A stretch of DNA of 64,000 nucleotides from NCBI RefSeq assembly GCF_021025955.1, contig NZ_JAJNCL010000019.1, forward strand, positions 1-64,000, given 5' to 3'. Made by a program: the position numbers and the translations under genes. The notes under the pieces are model-generated. The model searched no databases and had not been told where the DNA came from. It worked only from the letters and a program-made list of their open reading frames with translations. Source of the DNA: Rhodococcus qingshengii. Its GTDB lineage: Bacteria > Actinomycetota > Actinomycetes > Mycobacteriales > Mycobacteriaceae. Below are positions 7,802 through 15,907 of the stretch, one piece after another; the stretch's first letter is position 1, and each line of letters opens with the position of its first letter.

Positions 7802-8694
7802 GCGCACCCGAGAAAATTATCGGGGTCGTCGTCACGCACAAGCGTCGTGAACTGCTGGCCGAATCCTTGAAGGTTCTCAGCACCCAGTCGCGGCCGCTCG
7901 ATCATCTTGTCGTCGTCGACAATGCCGACGAATCCGATGTGAAAGAGCTCGTCGACAACGCTCCACTGCCGACCAGTTACATCGGTTCTCAGCACAACCT
8001 CGGCGGTGCCGGAGGATTTGCCCTGGGCATTCTCTACGCACTTTCGCTCGGCGCCGACCGCGTCTGGCTCGCCGACGACGACGGCCGCCCGGAGGGCCCC
8101 GAGGTCCTGGAAACACTGCTCGACTGTGCAATTCGGAACGAGCTGGCCGAGGTCTCTCCCGTTGTCTGCGACATCGACAACCCCGACCGCCTTGCTTTCC
8201 CACTGCGCCGAGGCACATCGTGGCGCCGGTTGCGTTCCGAGCTCGGCGACGAGGATCTCCTGCCCGGCATCGCGTCTCTCTTCAACGGCGCACTGTTCAC
8301 CGCCGACGCGATCGATGCCGTCGGAGTTCCGGATCTACGCCTCTTCGTCCGCGGCGACGAGGTCGAGGTACACCGTCGTCTCGTGCGCTCCGGCCTGAAG
8401 TTCGGTACCTGCCTGCAAACTGCTTACGTCCACCCCAACGGCGCGGATGAGTTCAAGCCGATCCTCGGCGGACGCATGCACACGCAGTACCCCGACAACG
8501 ACACGAAGCGGTACTTCACGTACCGCAACCGTGGATACATCCTCGCCCAACCGGGAATGCGGAAACTGCTTCCGCAGGAATGGGTTCGGTTCGGCTGGTA
8601 CTTCCTGATCACCCGCCGCGATCCGGCCGGACTGCGCGAGTGGATGCGACTGCGCAAACTCGGCCGGGAAGAGAAGTTCGAACGCCCGAGTTAA
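7798..8694 (+). CDS. glfT1: galactofuranosyltransferase GlfT1
   Basis: 298 residues, GT2 family, close in length to M. tuberculosis GlfT1 (304). The N-terminal fold starts KIIGVVVTHKRRELL. HNLGGAGGFALGI binds UDP, and VWLADDDGRPEG carries the metal-binding acidic motif. RGDEVEVHRR is the conserved acidic catalytic region. GlfT1 adds the first galactofuranose residues to the rhamnosyl-GlcNAc-pyrophosphoryl-decaprenol linker on the cytoplasmic face. It is coupled to wzt by a four-base overlap and ends the three-gene unit. Confidence 0.92.
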   Translation: MSAPEKIIGVVVTHKRRELLAESLKVLSTQSRPLDHLVVVDNADESDVKELVDNAPLPTSYIGSQHNLGGAGGFALGILYALSLGADRVWLADDDGRPEGPEVLETLLDCAIRNELAEVSPVVCDIDNPDRLAFPLRRGTSWRRLRSELGDEDLLPGIASLFNGALFTADAIDAVGVPDLRLFVRGDEVEVHRRLVRSGLKFGTCLQTAYVHPNGADEFKPILGGRMHTQYPDNDTKRYFTYRNRGYILAQPGMRKLLPQEWVRFGWYFLITRRDPAGLREWMRLRKLGREEKFERPS

Positions 8695-8778
8695 ATCAGT
8701 TGCACAGTCGCGTCTGCGGCTGAGACGATACTGATCCGACGCAGGGTACGTCCTGAGATTTTCGAGGAGTGAGTATTG

Positions 8779-8874
8779 ATGACTGTCGTGTTCCGCAGTT
8801 TCAGCACCGTCAACATTCACACTTCTTCGTACTCGAGGACACAATCACCATGCCGGAAAACATCACGCCCCTGA
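8779..8874 (+). other. possible leader ORF overlapping the rsgA start
   Basis: An ATG at 8779 follows GAGGAG (8764-8769) at ideal spacing and opens a 31-codon frame (MTVVFRSFSTVNIHTSSYSR, then TQSPCRKTSRP). It ends with TGA 8872-8874, inside the rsgA reading frame and past its ATG at 8850. Translation of this frame would run over the rsgA ribosome-binding site. It may be a translational attenuator, or the GAGGAG may serve a longer rsgA starting at GTG 8769. The sequence alone cannot decide. Confidence 0.3.
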
Positions 8875-9920
8875 CCGAATACGGTTGGAACGCAACACTC
8901 TCGAACACATTCACTACCCTGGCCCCACCGGACTCCGCACCCGGGCGCGTTCTTCGCGTCGACCGCGGCCGGTGCGACGTGGCCGTCGCCGAAGGCACAG
9001 TTCGCGCACTCACCGGCAGCGATCCGCTCTGCACGGGTGACTGGGTGACCGTTGCCGAGATACGGGACTCACGCGAACCCGAGATGCACACGGTCACTTC
9101 GATACTCCCCCGATCGAGCAGCATCGCTAGATCCTCGGCATCCGGAAAATCGGAAGGCCAGACCCTGGCCGCGAATGTCGACACCGTCGTCATTGCCACG
9201 GCTTCGGACGGCGATGTCGATCTCGGGCGCATCGAGCGTCTACTCGCACTCACCTGGGAGAGCGGCGCAATACCTGTCGTCGCACTCACCAAATCCGATG
9301 CAGCTCACTATATCTCCGACACTCTCGCCGAAGTCTCCGCCATTGCGCCCGGCGCAACAGTGCTGGCTGTCAGTGCCGAGACCAACGAAGGAATGGATGT
9401 ACTCGATGCAGTTCTGGACGGCACCGTGGCGATACTCGGTCCATCCGGCGCCGGCAAGTCGACGCTTGCGAACGCCCTCCTCGCAGAGACCGCCGGCGAC
9501 AACCGACTCGAGACCGGTCGCGTTCGGGCCGGCGACGGAAAGGGACGCCACACCACCGTCACGAGAGAACTGATTCCCTTCTCCGGCGGCCGGACGCTGA
9601 TCGACACACCCGGTCTGCGAGGAGTCGGCATGTGGAACGCGGCGGAGGGGATCGACAAGACGTTCCCCGAGATCGAGGAGCTGATTGCGGAGTGCCGGTT
9701 CTCCGATTGCGCACACAACTCCGAGCCGGGATGTGCAGTCCTGAGCGCACTCGGGCGCGGCGATATCGACGAACGGAGACTTGCGAGCTACCGGAAACTA
9801 CAGCGAGAGAACGCATGGAACGCCGCGCGAAGCGATGCTCGTCTGCAGGCAGAGAGGACGCGGGAGATCAAGGTGATCTCCAGACAGCTCAAGAGTCACT
9901 ACCGCGGTCGGGACCGGTAG
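8850..9920 (+). CDS. rsgA: ribosome small-subunit-dependent GTPase RsgA (YjeQ)
   Basis: About 356 residues from ATG 8850, which has GAGGAC as ribosome-binding site. The circularly permuted GTPase order is visible: an OB-like N-domain, then G4 (ALTKSD), G5, then G1 (GPSGAGKST), G2 (GRHTTVT) and G3 (DTPGLR). The C-terminal zinc-binding region CRFSDCAHNSEPGC follows. RsgA checks late maturation of the 30S subunit. An in-frame GTG at 8769 would add 27 residues that do not look conserved. The gene is a housekeeping-type insertion next to cell-wall genes. Confidence 0.9.
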   Translation: MPENITPLTEYGWNATLSNTFTTLAPPDSAPGRVLRVDRGRCDVAVAEGTVRALTGSDPLCTGDWVTVAEIRDSREPEMHTVTSILPRSSSIARSSASGKSEGQTLAANVDTVVIATASDGDVDLGRIERLLALTWESGAIPVVALTKSDAAHYISDTLAEVSAIAPGATVLAVSAETNEGMDVLDAVLDGTVAILGPSGAGKSTLANALLAETAGDNRLETGRVRAGDGKGRHTTVTRELIPFSGGRTLIDTPGLRGVGMWNAAEGIDKTFPEIEELIAECRFSDCAHNSEPGCAVLSALGRGDIDERRLASYRKLQRENAWNAARSDARLQAERTREIKVISRQLKSHYRGRDR

Positions 9921-9966
9921 CGTAGAAAGCCTGGCAGCATGGGAGTGATCCCGACGAGAGGTTGCC

Positions 9967-10794
9967 ATGTTCGAGCAGTTCCGTTCCAGCGCCAGAACCA
10001 AGCTTCAGCGTGCGGTATCCGAGGTGGTCGAGGCCGCCGACCGGCGCAACGCAGATCGCACGCAACAGATCCTCGACGCGCTGGCACTCTCACGTGACGA
10101 ACTGGCCGAGGCCCGCGGTGACATCGCGGGCCTCCGGTCCAGGATCGACGAGCTGGAATTTCGCCAGCGTCGGGATCTGGCCTACGCCGTAGACCTGGAA
10201 GCGACAGCGTCGACTGCCGAGTTCATCCTCGAACACCTTCGAGTCGCGGAGACATTCGGCCACCCGCACGACACGCTGCGCCACGCATTGGGCTTGATCG
10301 AAATACCCGGCATGGCACTCGAATTCGGCGTTGCAAGCGGAACCACACTCAGGATCGTCGCGGAGGCATTCACCGAACGTGAGGGGACCGTCGCAGGTTT
10401 CGACGTGTTCTCCGGTCTTCCGGAGACCTGGCGTACCGGGTTCCCGGCCGGCGAGTTCGCTCAGGAATCCATCCCCGAAGTCCCAGGGGCGCAACTTGTT
10501 CCGGGCCTCTTCGAGCACACATTGCCCTCGTTTCTGAACGACGAACCCGGCCCTGTTGCGTTCCTGCACCTCGACGCCGACCTCTACTCGTCCACCAAGA
10601 CGGTACTCGATCTCCTCGGCGACCGACTGGTACCCGGGTCGATCGTCGTCTTCGACGAGTTCTTCAACTATCCCGGGTGGCAGCAGCACGAGTACCGGGC
10701 GTGGACGGAGTTCGTCACACGCACCGGCATCTCGTTCGAATACCTCGGGTACACCGTCGACAACGAGCAGGTCATCGCCAAGATAGTGCGCTAA
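9967..10794 (+). CDS. TylF/MycF-like SAM-dependent O-methyltransferase
   Basis: 275 residues. An N-terminal charged coiled coil (about 10-75) precedes a class I methyltransferase domain. ALEFGVASGTTLRIVAE is the SAM-binding glycine loop and FDVFSGLPETWR follows. FLHLDADLYSSTKTVLDLL is the metal-binding DxD signature of the macrocin/mycinamicin O-methyltransferase family. FDEFFNYPGWQQHEYRAW is also typical. Such enzymes methylate sugar hydroxyls, and in mycolata similar genes modify cell-surface glycans. It converges on the GlfT2-like gene with only three bases between stops. The sugar acceptor is unknown. GAGAGG precedes the ATG. Confidence 0.85.
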   Translation: MFEQFRSSARTKLQRAVSEVVEAADRRNADRTQQILDALALSRDELAEARGDIAGLRSRIDELEFRQRRDLAYAVDLEATASTAEFILEHLRVAETFGHPHDTLRHALGLIEIPGMALEFGVASGTTLRIVAEAFTEREGTVAGFDVFSGLPETWRTGFPAGEFAQESIPEVPGAQLVPGLFEHTLPSFLNDEPGPVAFLHLDADLYSSTKTVLDLLGDRLVPGSIVVFDEFFNYPGWQQHEYRAWTEFVTRTGISFEYLGYTVDNEQVIAKIVR

Positions 10795-10797
10795 CGC

Positions 10798-12699
10798 TCA
10801 CTTCTCGTACAGGCGGGCCCAGTTCTCGCGGCTGGTGAGCTGCGGGAACTCTCGAGCGAATGCCTCAGCAACACTTGGCGCTTCGGCGAGGAACCTCTTC
10901 ATCACGCCGGCGAGGCGGCCGCTCATCTCGGCGGCCTTCTCGCTGTCGAAGCGGCGTTCACGCACGCCACCCTGCGAAGCATCGGTGACGAAGACATGAT
11001 CGAAACGTCCGACGTGCCACCACTGCGCATCCTCGTACGAGATCGCCACCGGACCCCGCTCGAGATGATTGCGTGCCTGCATCACAGCACGTTTCGCGAG
11101 AACCAGGTCTGTCCACAAACCGGGTTTCGGGCTGGGCGCAACGCGACGGATCGGCAGCCTTCCCGGCAACTCCGACGCCGGGCGAGTTACCGTCTCGGGG
11201 AAGCGCTTACGTTCCTGGTTGATCGCGGCAAGCGCCTCCTGTCCACCGTCCGCCAAACCTTCCGGCCCCTCGAGGAATCCCTCGATCGCCCGGAGTTGCG
11301 TGTGTGCAAGGCCGTACTGCAAACCGACGATCGAATGCGAAATGTCGCGGGAGAGTTGCTTCGCGAGAGTTTTGGGTGCAAAACCCGGGTCGAGCGAAGC
11401 GGTGATGAGTCCGTTGCGCGTACTGAAGTAGTGCGCAAAACCGTCGACGTCCTTCCAATAGAAGTCCGCATGCCACACAGCAGCCGAAGGCAACGTGATG
11501 GTGGGAATCCCGGCCCGCCCGGCCCGCAAGCTGTACTCGACGTCGTCCCACTGGAAGAAAACCGGCAGTGGCAATCCGATCCGCTCGATGGCTTCGGCAG
11601 GGATCAGGCAAGACCACCAACCGTTGTATTCGGCATCCACGCGACGTTCCGGTAGCTTCTCGAGCACACTCCGGTTGCGGACACCGTGCTCGTCGGTCGG
11701 TACACCACGCTGCAGGGTGCCCAGATCGACGCGTTCACCCGAAGCCAACAGGAAGTCGGGGTTGAACAGAAAGAGCATCTGGGCGCCGATCAAAGCCGGC
11801 TCCGTCGTCATGTTCGCGAACGCACTCAATCGAAGAACCGATTCGGGCTCACACAGAATGTCGTCGTCCATCAAGATCACGTCGGCGTGCGGTCCGGCCG
11901 CCGAAGCCTCGTACAGGCCTCGGGTGAATCCGCCGGCACCACCCAGATTCGCCTGCCGCAGATATTGCAACCGCGAACCGAACTTCTTCGACACTTCCTG
12001 GAACAGCTCACGGCTCTCTACCGGATCCGTTCCCTGATCGACGACGTACAGAGCGTCGAGCAACGCGAGTACACGCTCGTCGGACGCGAGGGCCTCCACC
12101 GTGCGTGCACAGTCGTCCGCGCGATTGAACGTGCAGATCGCCACGGCTACCGGGCGAATCGACTCCGGCGAGACGACGGTCCATTCCACATCGTCGACCA
12201 CTGCGTCGCCGCCCTGCGCTTCGAACTGCAGCCACAGCGCACCACCGTCGACGAAAGTATCGAGCGGGGCGGTCATGGACACTCGCTCTTCGCCGGTCAC
12301 GACGACGTTCGTCACGATACGACGGTGGCCACCGATGTCCGAGGCCTGGATCTGGATGCGGCAAGCGGTATCGGCCACGACATGTGCAGTGACGGTGACC
12401 TCGGTGACATTGGTCCAGCGCTGCCAGTAGCTGGCCGGAAAACGACCGAAGAAGGTATTGGTGTGCGCGACCGCGCCCGGCTGAAGCCGCAACTCGAACC
12501 GCGATCGCGTCGACATACCGACCTTGGTCACCGCATACAGTTCGTCACTGGCGACGGGCGAAGTTCCGGTGAACAACGTCCGCTGCGCCAGCAGTCGATC
12601 TGACGTCGCGCTGCGTTCGATCAACTCGACTCCGGAATCGGACTGGTCATCGGTCGTGTTCACGGTATCCACGCCCCGCAGGGTATCGCGAATCCGCAC
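10798..12699 (-). CDS. second GlfT2-like galactofuranosyltransferase (paralogue)
   Basis: 633 residues, with the whole architecture of GlfT2 (637 in M. tuberculosis). The N-terminal beta-sandwich includes FGRFPASYWQRWTNV. The GT-A domain opens PVAVAICTFNRADDC, followed by NLGGAGGFTRGLYEA. The metal motif is LMDDDI, with EYNGWWSCLIP and the catalytic pair in FFQWDDVEYSLRA. WHADFYWKD carries the metal-binding His, and a C-terminal helical domain ends ENWARLYEK. The orthodox glfT2 is separately present at the right window edge, so this is a paralogue. All catalytic residues survive, so it should be active, perhaps with another linkage or acceptor. Start may be GTG 12699 or GTG 12663. Confidence 0.85.
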   Translation of the reverse strand: MRIRDTLRGVDTVNTTDDQSDSGVELIERSATSDRLLAQRTLFTGTSPVASDELYAVTKVGMSTRSRFELRLQPGAVAHTNTFFGRFPASYWQRWTNVTEVTVTAHVVADTACRIQIQASDIGGHRRIVTNVVVTGEERVSMTAPLDTFVDGGALWLQFEAQGGDAVVDDVEWTVVSPESIRPVAVAICTFNRADDCARTVEALASDERVLALLDALYVVDQGTDPVESRELFQEVSKKFGSRLQYLRQANLGGAGGFTRGLYEASAAGPHADVILMDDDILCEPESVLRLSAFANMTTEPALIGAQMLFLFNPDFLLASGERVDLGTLQRGVPTDEHGVRNRSVLEKLPERRVDAEYNGWWSCLIPAEAIERIGLPLPVFFQWDDVEYSLRAGRAGIPTITLPSAAVWHADFYWKDVDGFAHYFSTRNGLITASLDPGFAPKTLAKQLSRDISHSIVGLQYGLAHTQLRAIEGFLEGPEGLADGGQEALAAINQERKRFPETVTRPASELPGRLPIRRVAPSPKPGLWTDLVLAKRAVMQARNHLERGPVAISYEDAQWWHVGRFDHVFVTDASQGGVRERRFDSEKAAEMSGRLAGVMKRFLAEAPSVAEAFAREFPQLTSRENWARLYEK

Positions 12700-12741
12700 C
12701 TCGGCGCCCCGGGCACCGAGTCACACCAGGTCTACCCACGA

Positions 12742-13551
12742 TTACCCGTGATTACTCACTGCAGCGGCGGAGCGCAGCTCGGTCTTTCGCCGACGAAGTG
12801 ACAACAAACCCTTCGCCATCTGGATCACGTCCTTGGGCGAGATACGGCTCGCGTGCGCCAGATGATCGTCGCTGAGTCGGATCGGGACCTCGACCGGGCG
12901 CACCCCAGCCAATTCGAGCGCGTAGTCCAATTCGGTGGTGAAAAGGAATCCACGCTCGGTCAGCGAGGGTGCGATTCGACGCAGCAAAACGCCGTCGACG
13001 ATGAATGTCCCCTGGGGGTCGCCCGTGCGGGTGCCCAGCACCACCCGTCGTAGCGTCGCGAATCCACCCGTCATCACCGAACGCAGCAGGCCACGTTCCA
13101 CCTCTGATTCCGAATGGGCCTTCGAACCGATGACCACCGGCGGGACGGACCCTAGATCCGCCATCACGCGGTCGGCGCCTTCGATGTCACCGAAACCGAA
13201 CGGAAGATCGTCCGCGGTGAGCAACACGCGTCGTCCACGAGAAGCAAGTGTCCCGGCGCGAAGCGCTGCACCCATCCCTTTGTCGCTGCTCATCGGAAGG
13301 AAAGTCACTGCAGGCCACGACCAGGAAGCCGCCAGCGCAGCACACACATCAGCAGTGTTGTCCGTCGAACCGTTCTCCACGACGATGATCTCGACCTGAC
13401 CGGCGCTCTCGGCAGGGCGGGTGGTGAAGTACTCGGCGAATTGACGCACCGTCGACTCCAACACCTCGCCTGAGTTGTATGCGGGGATGATCACCGAGAG
13501 TTCCGGCGTAGCTGGTTCCCCACGAACGGGTTCCGTCCGCGATGTCGCCAC
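12742..13551 (-). CDS. GT2 glycosyltransferase, polyprenyl-phosphate-sugar synthase type
   Basis: 269 residues resembling dolichol/polyprenyl-phosphate hexosyltransferases. PELSVIIPAYNSGEVLE opens the GT-A fold, VENGSTDNTADVC follows, SSDKGMGAALRAGTLASRG is the nucleotide and lipid-phosphate region, and LLTADDLPFG holds the acidic metal site. FIVDGVLLRRIAP and TTELDYALELAG are typical C-terminal features. There is no membrane segment, as in soluble PpgS/Ppm1-catalytic types. Such enzymes charge decaprenyl phosphate with one sugar for GT-C transferases outside the membrane. It is divergent from such a gene across a repeat-bearing promoter region. Confidence 0.78.
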   Translation of the reverse strand: MATSRTEPVRGEPATPELSVIIPAYNSGEVLESTVRQFAEYFTTRPAESAGQVEIIVVENGSTDNTADVCAALAASWSWPAVTFLPMSSDKGMGAALRAGTLASRGRRVLLTADDLPFGFGDIEGADRVMADLGSVPPVVIGSKAHSESEVERGLLRSVMTGGFATLRRVVLGTRTGDPQGTFIVDGVLLRRIAPSLTERGFLFTTELDYALELAGVRPVEVPIRLSDDHLAHASRISPKDVIQMAKGLLSLRRRKTELRSAAAVSNHG

Positions 13552-13603
13552 GTCCCGATCTCCTTACTTCCCCGACTGCAGTTCGAACTCGTCGGAATAC
13601 TAC

Positions 13604-13662
13604 GCTCCGAGAAACAAGGCGCAGCCCAGGCTCCGAGAAAAAGAGCACGACCCAGGCTCCGA
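13604..13662. repeat. three 26-bp-spaced direct repeats in a divergent promoter region
   Basis: GCTCCGA occurs at 13604-13610, 13630-13636 and 13656-13662, exactly 26 bases apart. The second and third copies are preceded by CCCAG, and the first two are followed by GAAA. The array sits between the leftward GT2 start (13551) and the rightward GT-C start (13697). It may be a set of regulator sites or the trace of a short tandem duplication. Confidence 0.6.
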
Positions 13663-13696
13663 ACAACTGCCATCGACTCGAAGACGAAAGCACATC

Positions 13697-15907
13697 GTGA
13701 AATCTGACTTACCGCTCGCACAACGCGTGGTGCCGCCGATTCTTCTCGCCGCTCTGGTGTCGATCGTCGCCGCCATCCCACTGATCTCCAACCGGTGGTT
13801 CTACTACTGGGACGACAGCGCAGCAGCTTTCACGCCTGTTTGGCACACGATCGGCGAGCGAATCCTGTCCGGTTCGTGGCCGACGCTCATTCCCGAATTG
13901 TGGGCCGGCGGCAACGTCACAGCCGAAGCCCTTTACGGGACATACAATCCCGTAATCCTGCTGGATTCGGTTGCCATTGCACTCATTCCGAACCTGGGAA
14001 TCGGAATCACCCTGGTCAAGATGCAATTCATGGCGATTCTCGCGGTCGGCGTTTACCTGGTGGCCCGCCAGTACGGCGCCAATCGGTCGATGGCTTTCAT
14101 CGCCGGATTTGCCATGCCGTTCGCCGGATACACGCTCTATTTCGACGCCTCCAGTTGGGCGTCCGGGCTGATCGCCTTCGCCTGGATCCCCCACGTCTGG
14201 TGGTCAACCCGCGCAAGCGCCCTCGGCCGGGTGAACCCCCTGGTACCGATCGTTTTCGGCTACCTCGCCATGACCACCGGCAATCCGTACGGCGCTGTCG
14301 GTGTCGCGGTCGTCTACCTCGCTGTCATCGCGGAATGCATCGCTGTCAAACGTGCAGGCAGCATAAAGTCACTGATGATCAGCGCGGCAGCGATCATCAT
14401 GATGTCGCTGATCGTGTACCTACCGTTGCTGTTCACCACCGGCGTGTCGGTGCGAACCCAGTCCGGAATCGCGAACGACGGTTCGCTTCGCCCCGATCTC
14501 GGTGATCTGCTCAACCTCTCCGGTCCGTCGAACCAGCCGTATGTCACCGCTTTCGCTTTGCCCGCCATGACGATTCCGCTGGTCTACCTGGCCTGGTTCC
14601 TCATACCGCTCGCACCGTGGATTCAGTGGAAGTCACTGAAGAAGTTGGGCCGCCACAGCGTCTCGCTGTTCGTCTTCGGCGGAATCTACGTCGTACTACT
14701 TCTGGGACCGTCGAATCTGTGGCTGTTCCGTTGGCCCGCGCGATTGCTCGAGTACGGTCAACTGCCTGCCATCGTGGTCACGGCGGTCGCACTCTCTGCA
14801 GGACTGCATCGTGATCGAATCCAGGCAAGAGCAATCATCACTGCGGGATTGTTGGCACTTCAGTTCTATCTTGCCTGGTCGAATGTCCCGGAAGACATCG
14901 GCATTCACTCGGCATCACTGATCATCACCGTGGTTCTCACCGTTTTCGCGTTGGTCGTGGCCTACCGAAGGCCGCGTTACCTCGCCGGCGCCCTCGCTGT
15001 CGGCATCGTCGTCGTGCTCAGTGCTCAGACCAACTTCTGGTTCACCGGAAACTACAATGTGACACCGTGGAAGTTCCCCCGGCAGGTGGCATTCCTGGAG
15101 TCCAAGTTCGAGGACCGTTACCAGGGAACCACTTTCGCGATCGCCGACCCCGTCAACATCCCGCCGGACAACGAAACCGGGCAGTGGGGTGACCTCCTGT
15201 TCGGCAACGCCTGGCAGCCCGCTGGAGTCAACGCCGTCAACAGCTACGCCGGAATCAGCTACAACGATTTCGTCCAAGCGCTGTGCTTGAACTACTACGG
15301 CGGCGTCCAGTGTCCGGACGGCGTCGACCGACTGCTCGCCGAATCGCCGGGAACGGGTGTGTCCTGGCTCGACGCGATGCGAATCGATACGGTTGTCGTT
15401 CAGAATTCCGGACCGTACGGCGGAAAACGCGCGCTCGACGCCCTACCCGAGGGCGAGTGGACCGTATCGCCGGATCGGGTGGTCACGGTCGGCCATCGCA
15501 CCACCGAGCATCAATGGCCCGACGGTCGCGTATCCGCAACGACACCGGGTCTCGACGTGCGTGGCGATTCTGCCGCTACGGACACCCGGGAAACCGTCGA
15601 GTACACCGGGTCCGGCACGGTCACATTCGCCCTGCTGGCCTGGCCGGGCTGGACGGCGACTGTAGATGGTCAGACCGTCGAAACGAAGGCGAGCCCCGGC
15701 GGGTTGTTGCAGGTCGATCTACCGCCGAGTGCCACGTCCGGGTCTGCCCTCACCATCGAATTCAGTCCGCCCGGAAACACTTTCGGATGGACTGTCGCCG
15801 GCGTCGGACTACTCCTGGCGCTGTCGCAAGGAGCCTGGACCTTCCGACGCCGACGCAGCGGTCAGGACGACAACGCTGCAGCCAAAGCAGATTCCGTCAC
15901 CTCGTGA
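13697..15907 (+). CDS. large GT-C/YfhO-like membrane glycosyltransferase
   Basis: 736 residues from GTG 13697. The first membrane helix (VVPPILLAALVSIVAAIPLI) is followed by an extracytoplasmic loop WFYYWDDSAAAFTPVWH with a DD pair, as in GT-C enzymes using lipid-phosphate donors. About ten or more further helices run to about residue 520. A C-terminal extracytoplasmic domain includes LLAWPGWTATVDGQTV, a YfhO-like beta motif, and a final membrane helix. It probably transfers a sugar from polyprenyl phosphate to an envelope glycan. In M. tuberculosis Rv3779, a GT-C near this locus, adds galactosamine to arabinan; whether this is its orthologue is not certain. The 3' end overlaps the convergent Gfo/Idh gene by 46 bases. 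Confidence 0.75.
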   Translation: MKSDLPLAQRVVPPILLAALVSIVAAIPLISNRWFYYWDDSAAAFTPVWHTIGERILSGSWPTLIPELWAGGNVTAEALYGTYNPVILLDSVAIALIPNLGIGITLVKMQFMAILAVGVYLVARQYGANRSMAFIAGFAMPFAGYTLYFDASSWASGLIAFAWIPHVWWSTRASALGRVNPLVPIVFGYLAMTTGNPYGAVGVAVVYLAVIAECIAVKRAGSIKSLMISAAAIIMMSLIVYLPLLFTTGVSVRTQSGIANDGSLRPDLGDLLNLSGPSNQPYVTAFALPAMTIPLVYLAWFLIPLAPWIQWKSLKKLGRHSVSLFVFGGIYVVLLLGPSNLWLFRWPARLLEYGQLPAIVVTAVALSAGLHRDRIQARAIITAGLLALQFYLAWSNVPEDIGIHSASLIITVVLTVFALVVAYRRPRYLAGALAVGIVVVLSAQTNFWFTGNYNVTPWKFPRQVAFLESKFEDRYQGTTFAIADPVNIPPDNETGQWGDLLFGNAWQPAGVNAVNSYAGISYNDFVQALCLNYYGGVQCPDGVDRLLAESPGTGVSWLDAMRIDTVVVQNSGPYGGKRALDALPEGEWTVSPDRVVTVGHRTTEHQWPDGRVSATTPGLDVRGDSAATDTRETVEYTGSGTVTFALLAWPGWTATVDGQTVETKASPGGLLQVDLPPSATSGSALTIEFSPPGNTFGWTVAGVGLLLALSQGAWTFRRRRSGQDDNAAAKADSVTS

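Noticed and set aside
6116..7807. Minus-strand open frame of about 560 codons
   Set aside because: Antisense to wzm and wzt; a codon-bias artefact of high G+C.
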